From positions 146,899,574-146,963,573 of the forward strand of contig CM068369.1 of NCBI GenBank assembly GCA_034769895.1: DNA of 64,000 nt, given 5' to 3'. Below the pieces are notes generated by a model. That model did not search any database, had not been told where the DNA came from, and worked only from the letters and a program-made list of their open reading frames with translations. A program made the translations under genes and the position numbers. The first letter of the stretch is position 1. Each line of letters opens with the position of its first letter. Of the stretch, positions 19,401 to 31,580 are shown piece after piece. The stretch comes from Magicicada septendecula. Lineage: Eukaryota > Arthropoda > Insecta > Hemiptera > Cicadidae.

Positions 19401-22400
19401 TCTCTTAAACAGCTTTGTATACCCACTTAAACTTCCCTTAAAGTAGTTGTATAAACAGGGGTTACAACAGCCCGTATTTACACATGGAAATTTCTGTAAC
19501 TATGAAATTGTAAGTCATGAGAATACGTCATTAGAAGTAATAAAACTTTCACGACCAGTGTTACGTAAATTTAAGTAAAACGATATAATCTTTTTGCGAT
19601 TAATCTAAAGCGATTTACGATCTGAATGGTCAACAAACAATATAGTTATTAGTTTACTGGAACACAATATGTAAATAAACAAATAGCATACGTAGAAAAT
19701 GATGAATTTAACCACGAAGCTTAATTAATTTAATGGAACCGTCATAACTGAACTGAACGTTATTGTTGATTTAATTAACGAATGATTTAAAATTAAATAT
19801 TCCGTATTCAAAGTTTGAAGTATTGAATTCCTCTGTGTGAACCACAAACATTGTTTACTGTAAATCTACTTGCTTTTTACACTCAACAAAACAGAACAAA
19901 TACAGCAGACAAGATAAAGGGTAGTGTGTGGTTTCCCTAGCTAATCATGAATTTTAATTAAAATATTTGTGTTCCATTTCGAGTTTGCATTGGTGAAGGT
20001 AGTTTCCTGCGTAAATATTTTTTTCAGATCGATTTACCAATAAAAAAGAATTGCCACATCAACAATCACTGATAATAATCTAATAATAAAAGTTAATTAT
20101 ATACGTATATCATATAAAAGGAATCCAGTAGTTGTCATTGTCGTCGTGGTCATCGTGGTGTCGTTTCAATAAAGGTCCCATTCGGTGTTCCTCAGGTTTG
20201 TAGCTACGCAATATTTTTGATAAGCGCTTATCTTCTATTTTTCAAAACTACGGAGGACGGTTATCATTGTGGTCTTAAAACCTGAGCACGTCGGATAAGG
20301 CATGTTAATTTTATAGAGGTGTACGTGGCATTCCAGGTTGGGGGTTTTACGACTGGTATAGTAACTCGACCGTACAAAGAATCCTGTGAGAAACTTCGTC
20401 AAAGACCTCAGAATGAGTGGATTATAACTCGTAGAAGTCATTAAAACAATTGCAGCTGGTTACGTACTCATACAAAAGTTATTTAAAATGAATATAACTT
20501 TAGATAAAAGTTATTCGTTTTATATAAATGATAATAAAATAAATTTGGAATAGATTTCAGATTGCTCGATTTTTTTCCTTGCACCTAGTTCTTCAAATTT
20601 CAAACTATATGAGAAGCTTGGTCGTTGGAAGAGTAGAGTGGAAAACTCATCCTTCTATTTCCCAAGAAAGTCGAAGGATAACATTCTAAATATATTATAA
20701 TATCCGACCTACTAGGCACTACAAGGTATTCTACTGGGCACTCAATCGTAGATCACATTTTATATTATTTCTAAATTGTTTCATGTCTCAGACCATCTGT
20801 TTATTTGTTAACCTATCTGAAAAATGTGGCGAAGAAATGTTTCACCTATCCGAACCAAACCGAAGAAATGTGCCGGTTGATCGGTACTCTACAGGAGTGG
20901 TACCCCATCCTTTTTTTCATATGTATCAACACACAAGCATTTTTTTCCAAGTAATATGTCTTTTTGAAAAACGTTTATAATTACATTGTAGTATTTAAAA
21001 CAATACAAATCAAAATACAGAGACTGAAAACAAATAAAGAAAATATTGGATTGCAAAGGTAAAAATACACTTATTTTATTTTCCTTAAAAAACTAAAAAT
21101 GATAAAGAACTCCGTGTATAATACAATTACTCCGTGTAAGTAAACATAGTATAACATCTCACTCGCCCTTTATAACGAATTACCTAAACCTATGACATTT
21201 GTTAGCCTTTACATATTTTCCCCGTACACCTGAATGATCAACCGCCTGTTCGCTCAATAGGACTACTGCTTGCTGACATAAAACTTAAAGAAGTTAATAC
21301 TATTCGATGAAAATATAGAACTAAGTACATTTTATATAATTTTTTCACACACCGAAAAGAAGAAACGCTGGCGGCAAGAGAAGATTCGGTTTCCAGCCCG
21401 TCACTGTGTCAGGTGTATCACTGATCATGGAAAACATCGGCGGTTTACAGTGGTACACAGTGTTATTAATAGTAGGTAGAAAGTAATTATTAATGCCACA
21501 CTTAACGTTTGATTTACTCAGAGATTACACATTGGAGCGATTCATACTACTTGTTATGTACATCATACGTAGAGATTCGTTGTTATTGGGATCATGTCAG
21601 AACGAAAGACTCGGTTTCACAGTCAGGCACTCAACGACAATGAGTAACGTTGTTATCGAGCGTAAGATGCTGTACGACTGGTACAGTATAAAGATGACTA
21701 CTGAAAGGAAACTCGTTAGGCGTCTTTGTACACTAATACGGTCGCGTAACGACAGGTGGAGATTGTTATCCACGCCATCAGGAAGTACTTTCTCGACCAC
21801 CAGATGGTACATGTTAAATGAGATTAAATAACGACTGTTCGAAGAATATTTTGCGATTACATCAGGCTGTTGAACAGAATATAAAACACTTATACGCTGT
21901 CGGTGTGTGCGCGTGTAAAGGAAGACCTTACCGTAAAGGAAACTGGAGTCGACAGCGTAGCGTTATCTCGGAATGATCAATCTGCACAATTCTTGTATAA
22001 GAAGTTTCCTGATAATTGATCTGCTATTTATGAAATTAAATTTCAATTTAAAATGAGAGCTTTTTTGCAAATAAATGATTGCCATGGATTAAATTACTTC
22101 GCTGTCGATTTCGCGAATGTTTTTTTTTACCGGGTTTGCTACGTGTGCCTTCCTTATTGTAGCCTATATCGGTTGAACAAAATCTGTAATAGTTTGTAGA
22201 TAATTACCAAAGTTTCATAAATACGGTGTTTAAACCTAATCTTCGGTGTCAGATATCATTAAGTAGAGTGTATTGGATAATTACCACAGTTAAATTTGAA
22301 AACAAGTACCTACTTGTCTTTGCATTCGGATGATGTTTTAATTTTCCACGAAACCAAAGATCAATTGCAGAAAGGAATTTTTAAAGTCTAAATGTGAGAG

Positions 22401-22482
22401 TCGTAACTTAAGGTTTTGACACAGAGACTAAAATTATACCTTTCAAATAAAAAATGACAAATTTAATTTGTGCAGGTGTTTT
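16489..22482. other. Long stretch without a recognised gene
   Basis: AT-rich sequence with short frames only. The best frame, 21493-21831 (plus, 112 codons), is rich in Arg and Leu but has no domain I recognise and no intact neighbours. No paired LTRs, long inverted repeats or polymerase motifs were noticed here. Confidence 0.45.
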
Positions 22483-22599
22483 GAAAGAATGGGTAATGAA
22501 AGATTGTCTCGTGCTGTCAGAGAATATAGACCCGTTCTATATAACTATGTTGTTCGCCGTCGTCAGAGATGGTTTACCAGCACAGTTAAACCTGCCTAA
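22483..22599 (+). pseudogene. LINE carboxy-terminal relic before a GAA array
   Basis: The frame from 22483 reads ERMGNERLSRAVREYRPV and then RRRQRWFTSTVKP to a stop. This matches the usual order near the end of insect LINE ORFs: an HxxRM-type block, an R-P motif, then GRPxxRW-like residues. GRP is lost but QRW is kept. Thirteen bases after the stop a GAA array begins. Confidence 0.5.
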
Positions 22600-22611
22600 C
22601 CCACGAAATTC

Positions 22612-22682
22612 AGAAGAAGAAGAAGAAGAAGAAGAAGAAGAAGAAGAAGAAGAAGAAGAAGAAGAAGAAGAAGAAGAAGAAA
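22612..22682 (+). repeat. GAA microsatellite
   Basis: About 23 perfect GAA units. The poly-Glu end of the frame at 22454-22690 is a translation of this array. Confidence 0.97.
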
Positions 22683-23103
22683 CAATTTAAAACCATATTT
22701 CAATTACTTGTAGGAGATTGGGAATGTTCTCATACGTTTTTATTCTGAAAGGAACACTTGATTTCCGCTTCAGCAAAATCACAACATTTTTACGTGTTTG
22801 TTACTTACATGGTCCGAACTTAAAAAAATTCAGACTCGGAGAAACACCGTCTACTTTTCGAACTGGACGTAAGACTGAATTATGGAGTAAGAGCTTGCAG
22901 GAGGGAGCAATGGAACTAAAACTGAGTATTTTTGCAGAATATAAAATGAGAACTTCTGTTTTTCGGAAATCATTCGAATCAACTGATCAGATCACTGTGG
23001 ATCTGTATACATGTAATTGTGAAAATGCTACAACTCTTGATAACCGTCCTTTATGACCTCTATCTTGAAGAACGGCACCCTTTTTATTAAATATGACCTG
23101 TAC
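22683..23103. other. No recognised feature
   Basis: An open frame at 22718-23056 (plus, 112 codons) shows no recognisable motif. It lies between two LINE relics and could be decayed LINE sequence, but nothing supports that directly. Confidence 0.4.
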
Positions 23104-24187
23104 TATAAACATTTGGAAAAGTGATACACGATGAAATTATACAGAATATCAATCAAAAAACTAAAGAATATCAATACGGATTCACACCAAATACATCGTT
23201 TATCGATATGATGCAATCAGAAAGGAAGTTTGTGACTTTTGTAGACCTTGAAAAGGCGTAACACAGCCCCTAGGATAAAGTTGTTGAAAATAATTCTAGT
23301 AACATAAGTACAGATGCCCGTCGTTGTTAATGATGACTGAAATACGTATAAGAAATTGCGGAATAAATCAAAACAGGGTATAAACTATTACAACCCTTAA
23401 ATTACAAAAGCGTAGAGACAGAGAAACAGCGTCTTGCTGTTTTATGTAACGAAGCGGTTCTTCGCATATGGAAGATACATTATGGAGGAACGGGAATGCG
23501 AATAGTAAGTGAAACACTTTTCATTTCGAATTTTTCAGACGACCAAGTGTTCCTACAGCGTATGGATTGCACCCCTTTTCCGAACATCAGAAATGGAATC
23601 TGCAGACCATCATAAAAAGAGAAAGAACAGAATACTTGGTTGTAAACAGGCAAGTAAAATTCAAATTTTTGATCCGAAAATGATCGAAAAACTTAAACAA
23701 TGATTAATTTTCGTGTACATGAAATGGTCTGAATTCATCAAACTAGAAAAATAATAGGATGCCTCAGTTTCGCTAGGATAAAGATGTTTTTAAAAGACTA
23801 GACACAATTTGTGGAACAATGGACGAATCTGTTTTGTGCTACAGACTAGAAATATTGTCTTGAATACAGACCTAGAATAAATAGATTCGCGGCTGTCAAA
23901 TAGATTGTACGAGAAGAAATTCAAGAATATTGATGGTGAAGCAAAAAAGAGGGAATAAGGGATCGGATGAATGCTTAAAGAGACGTTGGCAGTAGACTCT
24001 AAACATCACTAAAATGGTACGGGCACCTGTTAACGGTGTCGGAACAACGACGGATAAAGAAAGTTTTTCATTGCAAACTACAGGGAAGAAAACGCGATAG
24101 ACCTCGCGGATCTTTGAATAGGTATATCAGAAGAGCTATTGATGATCACAATCATCCGCAGGAAGATGTTGTGGACAGAGAGGGTTA
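23104..24187 (+). pseudogene. LINE reverse transcriptase relic, palm domain to carboxy terminus
   Basis: The frame from 23130 reads DEIIQNINQKTKEYQYGF and, further on, FVTFVDLEKA before a stop. This matches the QxGFxxxxSxxD and FVDxxKAF blocks of LINE polymerases, including the first catalytic Asp. About 260 bp later, at 23529-23558, NFSDDQVFLQ corresponds to the FADD box with both catalytic Asp codons (23538-23543). The carboxy end at 24012-24187 is open: KWYGHLLTVSEQRRIKK, then GRKRDRPRG, then RRAIDDHNHPQEDVVDRE. This matches WxGHLxRM, GRKRxRPR and DREW-like ends. Internal deletions, stops and frame shifts make it inactive. It looks like a different LINE lineage from the GRPRKRW-type tails nearby. 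Confidence 0.8.
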
Positions 24188-24268
24188 GCGAAGAAATACG
24201 TGAATAATACACGATGGTGTTAACAATTTATTACTTAATGCAATCTAATTGTGCCCGTAAGATATAAG

Positions 24269-24293
24269 CACACACACACACACACACACACAC
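24269..24293 (+). repeat. CA microsatellite
   Basis: About 12 perfect CA units, 80 bp beyond the end of the LINE relic's coding remnant. Confidence 0.95.
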
Positions 24294-24810
24294 TTATTTA
24301 TCTCACTAGGAATGTGCAGGGTAATTGATGTTCTGATTAAGTCACTTTTGGTTAACCGTTGCTATAGGCTACTGTGTACGGAAGTACTAAAGGTTTTCAT
24401 AAAATTTTAGTGTATTTTATGTCACCGATACACTCCATCGTATAAAGTTTGTGCACACAAACTGATTTACACACCGATAAACGAGTATACTAAGGTAACT
24501 AAGGTATAGTGCGCACGTGGCCGTACAAGTTGTCTGCAGAAAAGAGTTACAGTAAGTCGTTTTATATGGTAAAGTTTATGAACTGGTGAAGGCGACAAAA
24601 GTTATGAGAGGTGTACTTCAGAAGTATAAAAAGGCAACACGCTAACTTGGTGGTACGACACGCCCGCACGCGCCCACATCACTAAAATAGAGAGACTGAG
24701 CAAATGAGAAAAAGAGAGAGCGAGGAAGGTCTTGTGACAATACATTTCCTTTTGTTTTCATTCGAATTGATTTACTTCCTTCTCCATGTTTTATTTCGTT
24801 ACATACACTA

Positions 24811-24877
<67 letters not shown>

Positions 24878-26059
24878 CGTGTGAGGTGATAATTTATTAT
24901 GGTCCCTTATAGCAACAGAAAATAACTCGGTGCTGTAACACCAAATGTTATGGTGGGAAAGGAGAGGGAAGAGGAAATACAGCCATACAACTTCTGTCTG
25001 CCCTTCTTCCGCTGTCCACAGCAAAAACAAATGTCTTATATTAATGTCATTACAAAGAGGATACGAGCGGACCAAAACAACTGCTTGTGGCAGCTCTGCT
25101 CGCTGGTTCAGTAATCTGTAAATAATGGAAATACAAGTGGTACTGCAAAAGTTTATTACTTTCCTGGAAACGTATTTTGTGAGCGTAGGTTGGTGGGTGC
25201 CAGCAACTTTTTGCTTTAACATTGTTAGTTTGGAATTACATTTAGAGAGAGAATAGTTAATTATTTGACTCTCTACTTTATGTGCGTAACGAGTTTGTCT
25301 GCACTGGGACGTGTTGTTCTCAAGTATTTACTTTCCATATAATACAAATTGGAAACGCACTATTCTACTGTTAAGAAATTTGTAGAATAATTTATTTCAT
25401 TCTTTAAATTATTATTGTTTATTTGAAGCAGACGAGTAAAATATTCGTGACTGTTTTTTGTGTTACGTTAAAATATTGTTACATAAGTTAAATAAAGTTT
25501 AAATGCTGCTAGTATTTCGTTAGACAGTTAATGAAACATTTTTCACTTAATTAGAACAGAAGAAAGATACTTTATATTATTTCATAAATTAATTACAACA
25601 ACTCTAAAATAAACTACAGTGTGTAGCATATTCACTGAGTGATGAATACAAATATTTTTCGTTGCATCTGTTTATATACCTGTTTATATCTGTTTCGTTC
25701 TACTATTTTTAATTGTACAAAAATAATTTAAATATTTTTGTTTTTATTTTTATTTAATATCCGCCTATTAATAACCCGCAGATAAAAACAATATTAAATA
25801 ATTAATTAATTAATTCGAATGTTTTTTAAAGCAGATACAAATATGGAGATTGTTTTCAAACTCCGTGGCAATAAAATGAATATTCATTAATATGCTAAAC
25901 AATGATTACTAATTAATTAACTTAAATTAAAATAATTTATAATTAGTACTTTTAAATCCCTTTATGATTTTAATGATACTAACAACGTAATCTCGTGTTT
26001 TCTAAAATAATATGTAATAATAATAATAATAATTACTATTAATATAATTTTTTACGTGA
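24294..26059. other. No gene recognised; contains a GT array and a very AT-rich tract
   Basis: The GT array at 24812-24883 is listed separately. From about 25390 to 26060 the sequence is extremely AT-rich with many ATTAATTA and AATAAT runs. No coding support. Confidence 0.5.
24812..24883 (+). repeat. GT microsatellite with two GC interruptions
   Basis: About 36 TG units with single CG-type interruptions near 24852 and 24878. The minus-strand His/Thr frame (24791-25222) is mainly a translation of it. Confidence 0.97.
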
Positions 26060-26660
26060 GAAACTGTGAAAACTAGTGTTCGCCACAGGAGGCTTCGCAC
26101 TCCTTCGATGTGTGGGACTCGCACCCACCCACCAAAACCACCCTTTGTTTCTTGAAATTAGTCTATCCCGCCATCCCAGAACCATTTTTCATTACTTTAG
26201 CGTGGATTCAGTCATATTTTGTCTAGTAACATGCCTCAAGTTCTCATGCTTAACAAAAAGCTCACTCATAGTAAATTTACGTTGCCTGCGTTGTTTCATT
26301 TGCGTATCGTTCTTAAGGCGTAGAACGCCCTACACGTAGGCAGCCGCCTTATCCAGTCTTTCCTTGCTACTAAGCACTACCTCAATAATGTTATTAGGGA
26401 TATTGTCAATTTTGGGGGGTTCTCGTTATACTGCCTGTGACATTCAAAGACTGTGTGAAATGCATCCTCCGATGCCAGTCACAACATACGCATCGTGGCT
26501 CTTCCACTTTCTCCATTTTATTGAGGTTGGAACAAAAATATCCATGCCTTGAGAGAAATTTGTTAGGTAATAGTTGACGTCACCATGCTCGATTGATCTA
26601 TCAATCCAGATGTCTATCAAGTTTAGCGGTCCACATTCCTCTAGATTCTTCATTCCAGCG
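26060..26660 (-). pseudogene. Antisense LINE ORF2 end, HGYF / Cys-type tail
   Basis: Read on the minus strand, about 26580-26480 gives YYLTNFLSRHGYFCSNLNKM and then EKVEEPRCVCCD, after allowing one frame change. This fits the YLTQxLxGHGxFxxYL then CxxC segment found after the polymerase in R1-like and related LINEs. Downstream (26410-26220, minus) come EPPKIDNIPNNIIEVVL and LDKAAAY, a stop, then GVLRLKNDTQMKQRRQRK, as in the family's final region. This relic therefore belongs to a different LINE clade from the GRPRKRW-type tails. It carries stops and a frame shift. The GC-richer block at 26080-26150 is probably its 3' untranslated end. Confidence 0.65.
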
Positions 26661-29440
26661 TTCCTACCAATTACGTATGGGCTGTAACCCTACTTCATCC
26701 TTAGCAGTTGCCGTAACTTCCATTTTTCTGTCAAAGTTCAGTTTTGTCTCTCATGCCACCAGGTCAATAGGTGACAATTACTGTCAATTACTAACCTGTC
26801 AATTACTAATATTGGCGGTTCAGATACAGTTCGGTATGTGCAAGCTATCTGTAGTGGCCCTCCTCTTGAGGTATTTTTCCAAGCCGACAGGCTACTCAAT
26901 ACTCAATATTTTTGAAATACAAAAGTTTCTTTTAAGCTTGATTAAGAACCAATAAATTTTTGTTTAAAAAATTAAAATATTCGCCGTTACTTTCAGACAA
27001 ATGTTTGAAGTGCAAAACATTTTCCAAACTAAATTTGACAACAATTACCAGAAGATTTACTATACTACATTTAAAAAAAGATCATGCATACTTTGGTACT
27101 AGGGTGGGACCAACCTATCTGTTACAACATGCTTATAGTCGTGTTTCATTAAGTCTACTGTGTTCTCCATCTCTGTTTACCTTGCTCCCCCAAACTAATT
27201 TTAAGGATATCCAGTTCATAATTTTTATTTGTATTAATTAACACGTATTAAGTGTTAAGGGCTGTGACGAGACTTAAAAATTAAGTAGTTTCTTGTAATT
27301 TTACTGTGATGTTAAGAATCTTAAAATTCAATGTAACCGTACGAATTTAATATAGGCTAATGGAAATTGTCCTTACGCGTAGCATACAGTTAGTTATTTC
27401 TCGTGGAACAAATTTACGAAAATTCTAAATTCGTGTTACAGTTCTACTTTTCTCTTACCTACGTATACAAATATGGAAAATTTTAGTATTCATAGGTGCG
27501 TTTCAAAAGGTGTCTACCTTCTAAATATTTGTAAGTGATTAGAAATATATAAATGTGATTCGTGCGAGTTCGTGTTGGTTTTGACTAATGTAGATATAAT
27601 TTATTTTAACTGTTCTGACTGTGCTTTGTATTGGTAGAATAAATCTGTGTTTACGTATACAGAATTTTTCTAATTTGTCAACTTCTTTTATATGATTCCT
27701 TAGCCCGGTAACTGTAATGTGACACAGATTTCTTACGGACGTATACGTTTTGTGTAATAGCACTGTATACACGCTCACGTACACTCATGCATACACACAA
27801 ACACACGCGCATTTTGTAAATGTAACCATAAACGACAGTGTAAGGTGTGCATCTGAAAAATAATGCTCTAATTGAAATAACTTAAAGCATTATTATCTTG
27901 CAAAATATACATGAATTTCATTATTTTATTTAAAGAGACATTTATGAATATAACACTGTATTATACACAACTATAAAATTACATCAGTGTATAACTAAGT
28001 TACCTTAGAAATTTTGCTTAAAAATTACATCGTGCTGAATGACAAATAGGCCTATGTTTGTCTTCCGGGTGAATAAATAACATTGTTATTTGTAAATTAC
28101 GACTTTCTTGTTTACCGTATTTTATAAACATGGACATTCTAGTTTATTGTTAAAATTACAATTTTATATTTGTCAATAATACAATATGTACAGGATGATT
28201 CTACGTAGTACACGATCTACTCCTTTCCTGTAGTCTGCCCTTGCGTCAGACATTATGTGTTGATGCTTCTGAACTAAACCCAACTACAAGGAGCAGTAGC
28301 AAACTTGGAGAACTCCAGCGTCAGTGAAAAGACAAAGAGCACCTCGGAAAGTCTCATATGGGGTAGGATACTGACAGGCAAATGTTCGCCTCCGTTACCA
28401 AGCACATTATCCGCATCCGGGTACATTAGCTATAGATGTTATGTGCGTGGAAAATATACCAGTAACAATTACCTTTTAACACTGTGCGCTGTTTGTTACT
28501 TGCAGCTGGCAGGTAATGGGATTAAAAGTAATGGCTCTAACTTACAAATGCTGTGTGCTGGGTATGTGTTGTGTGTCTGTATATATCCTACAGACTTTCT
28601 ACGGGCATCGCTCTGCAGGTTCTGAAGACATGTCGCTGCTACAATAAAATCCGTTATAGACTAAATAAAAGATAGTAGACTTTTTCTTTTATTTCTTTCT
28701 CATTTATGCTTTGAGGCATTATGTTCACAGTCCATTTTAAAATCTATTCCTACTTATTGCAAATCGTTTCCTTCCTTCTGTGGTCTTTCCCCATTTCTTA
28801 GCAATATCGTACAGGACCTGTACTCCACTTTTATAACCCAAACATGTGTTGTTGCACATCTGGATGTAAAACTTTTATCCATGGTCTTATATGTTGCTCA
28901 TTTGTTGACTTCTGGTCAATCCAATATTTGTATTTTATCCCATTGCATCTGTTCCATTAAGTTTACTTTCTTTCCAGTTTGCGTGTTTCTGTCTATGTTT
29001 CAAACTTGACCTTGTTTTTGTCTGCCGTATAATTTGAAACCGCCGTGTTCCGAGGTTGTTGTTTGCTGTCTGAATCTATGGTATTTAATTTGGGTGATTG
29101 GCCGCCAACAACGAGCGTCCTGTTACCTCAGAACAACTGGTTTCTGAATCACGGCTCTTATTTTAGTTGTACGCGCAGCAACGATCCTGTTTACAGGAAT
29201 CCTATCTACCGGCCAAGTAACTCGCTTTCTACGTAAGAGGTTTTCCAACAAGAAACCACGGACTTAAGAGTCTATGTGGTACTGTTGACAGTTAAACTCT
29301 CGCTCAAAGTATAAGGTAATTTTTAAGAGTAGCGCAATACTTACGCATGACACTGCCGTCTCTTCAAGTTCTCAAGACACGTAATGCTACAAACAATAAA
29401 AATTGTTGTGGATCAAATAACTACACACAAAAAAGTAAAA
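26661..29440. other. No recognised gene or element
   Basis: AT-rich sequence with short frames (for example 26960-27241 and 28305-28625) that carry no motif I recognise. The piece next to 26660 may be upstream LINE sequence too decayed to call. Confidence 0.45.
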
Positions 29441-29478
29441 TTCTTGGATTTCGTTGTCCATGACGTGTCCGTTACTTA

Positions 29479-29711
29479 ACTAAATACAACTATTTCATTA
29501 ACGACTCGGAACACAAAGTTTTTTATGAGTAAAAACATAAAGTTTTACCATACAACCTGAACCGGTTTTCACTTTTAAAAAGCTTCTTCAGAGCTCTGAT
29601 TGGGCAAGGTAAGGTAAGGCATCAGAGCTTCAGGTTGTAAGGTAAAACTTTATGTTTTTACTCATAAAAAACTTTGTGTTCCGAGTCGTTAATGAAATAG
29701 TTGTATTTAGT
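29479..29711. repeat. Fold-back element with about 83-bp arms
   Basis: ACTAAATACAACTATTTCAT at 29479 is the reverse complement of the sequence ending at 29711, and the arms continue almost perfectly through CGACTCGGAACACAAAG and TTTACTCAT to TACAACCTGAA (29551-29561) and TTCAGGTTGTAA (29629-29640). The loop is about 67 bp. The CTTGGATTTCGTTGTCCATG word just before it (29441) and GGTTTTCACTT in the loop both recur near 48.3-48.8 kb. Confidence 0.88.
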
Positions 29712-30229
29712 AAAGTAAAACTTGTTCATTGTGGGTTTAATAATGCTCTTAACAATGGTAGCGTTTACTTAAAAGTAAAAGACAACTTTAATAAAAGTTT
29801 CACCGTAATTTGTATGGTAAAATTTCGTGTTTAAATTTCGTTGCACATTTTATTTCGGACTTCGTGGTGAAACGTTACTGTGAACCTGTGTATTAATTTA
29901 ATATGTATATAAACACATATACAGTAATAATAAATCAAATATTAATGATAACTATAACAATATATAATAATATAAAGCATTGTAATGTACATAGACGTAA
30001 GTAATATATAAATGAAAATTTGAATCAAAAAAGGCTCGACTATGCGACAGTCAGGTGCCGATAAAATAAGTTACAATAGACCCAAAAACACCCTTACATG
30101 TCATAAAAGCATAAAATGTTTTGTAGAGTAAATACAGCAAAAAACGCCCATGTACCGTTAGGTTAACGGTACTGTGTCCTTCAACAGTTAATAGATGACA
30201 CGCCAATAATTATGACTATTTTAGAAAGT
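29712..30229. other. No recognised feature
   Basis: AT-rich. A short palindrome, ACCGTTAGGTTAACGGT, lies at 30152-30168. The frame at 29652-29834 overlaps the fold-back arm. Confidence 0.45.
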
Positions 30230-31580
30230 AGCCTCACTTTTTAGGAGTCTAACGAACGTCCGCGTAAGTCTATCGCCCGCTCTCTGGCAACCAATCACGG
30301 ATAGCGTCGGTAGTGAGCGCGAAATAGATACAGCACCGGAATGGGTACATTCGAATTTACTGGCAAATATTTCAAATTCAGGCCAATGGAAGTATGATCA
30401 ACAAAAGCTGTAGTGAGGGAAGGAATCGGAAAACTATAAAAAAACAAGTGAAGCAAACGAAAGGGGAAGTTCAAGTTTAATTTTCACGCAAAACACGGGA
30501 AACCTGCGTCACTCGATGTGAGCATTTTAATACTATAATTCTAAGTTCAAATCAATAGATTAACTCGGTTGAATAGTTGAGAAAGAATTACAGTCATCAA
30601 GAAGTTTATTTTATATGTGTGCGCGATAGTACGTAGGGACCAGAAGATGTGCACATAGATTGCAGCAAGAAGAATACTTATTTATATGTGCGCGACGTTT
30701 AGTACTAACGCGAGCGAGTGAAGAAAATAAAGAAGGTTTAATCTAGCGTGATTAGTGCAAAGTGTAGTGCGATGTTCAACGCAGGATTACAGTTCATCAT
30801 CCTTTTACTTGGAATCCAGCAACAAGTAACAGTATATCATTTATGATTCACAACTCAATAACTTAACATAGAATTTGCATCTAAAAAATAACTCATCTCA
30901 TTCTCAAAAGACCCACGAGTTCAGATACTAACTATTACAATTTATGCTATATGACATGTTAGGAGAGTTATTGTATAGTAAAGTAAGGAAACAAATTATA
31001 ATAATTATAGAAATGGTAACGAAGTTGAATAATTGAATCTACTGAAGATTATAGAAGTTCTTAGTAGTTAAGAATTTATGATACATATATGTTTTGATTA
31101 ATATATTGAAGATTTAAATGTGTTAAGGGAGTAAATTTGAATCTACTGATTGCTCATTTGAATAATACTTGATTAATATGATTTGAAGAATCCGTAAGCT
31201 AGAGATATTAATAATTTTGTTATTAGTTATAAAGACTATTAATGAGTATAGATTTTAAAGATGATATTAATGATTAATTCTCAGATATCTTACGTAATAA
31301 GAAGATAATAATATAAATCTTAGTATCTGAACGAAGTGTTATTATTTCATAACAATCCTGAGATACTCTGCTCTGGCGCCCAAGCAAATTAATCAATAAT
31401 ACAAAAATGAGTGGAAGTATTCAGTAATACATATATCTAAATATAATTTGTAACACAATAAATCAATGTAATTACCGATTACATGCAATACTGTCTTGAA
31501 TAAATTATTTATACAACATTCGAAAATTACGCGCGCTTCACGAGTGGTGATATTTGACGCAACCAACGTGTGGCATAATA
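30230..31580 (+). mobile_element. Decayed LTR-retrotransposon relic with PBS-like sites
   Basis: TGGCGCCCAAGC at 31374-31385 matches the first 10 bases of the tRNA-Lys PBS used by the 6.7-kb element, and TGACGCAACCAACGTGTGGC at 31555 matches most of it with a two-base insertion. Upstream is about 1.1 kb of ORF-free AT-rich DNA with a CCAAT-containing, GC-richer start (30240-30340), like a long LTR. Between the two sites, ATGAGTGGAAGTATTCAG resembles the ATGGCTAGCGGAAGTTCT start in the intact element but hits a stop at once. Boundaries are guesses and no second LTR was found. Confidence 0.4.

Noticed and set aside
21493..21831. 112-codon open frame as a host gene
   Set aside because: No recognised domain, no splice or promoter context, and such lengths occur by chance in 64 kb.
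28305..28625. 106-codon open frame as a host gene
   Set aside because: No motif, and no supporting context.
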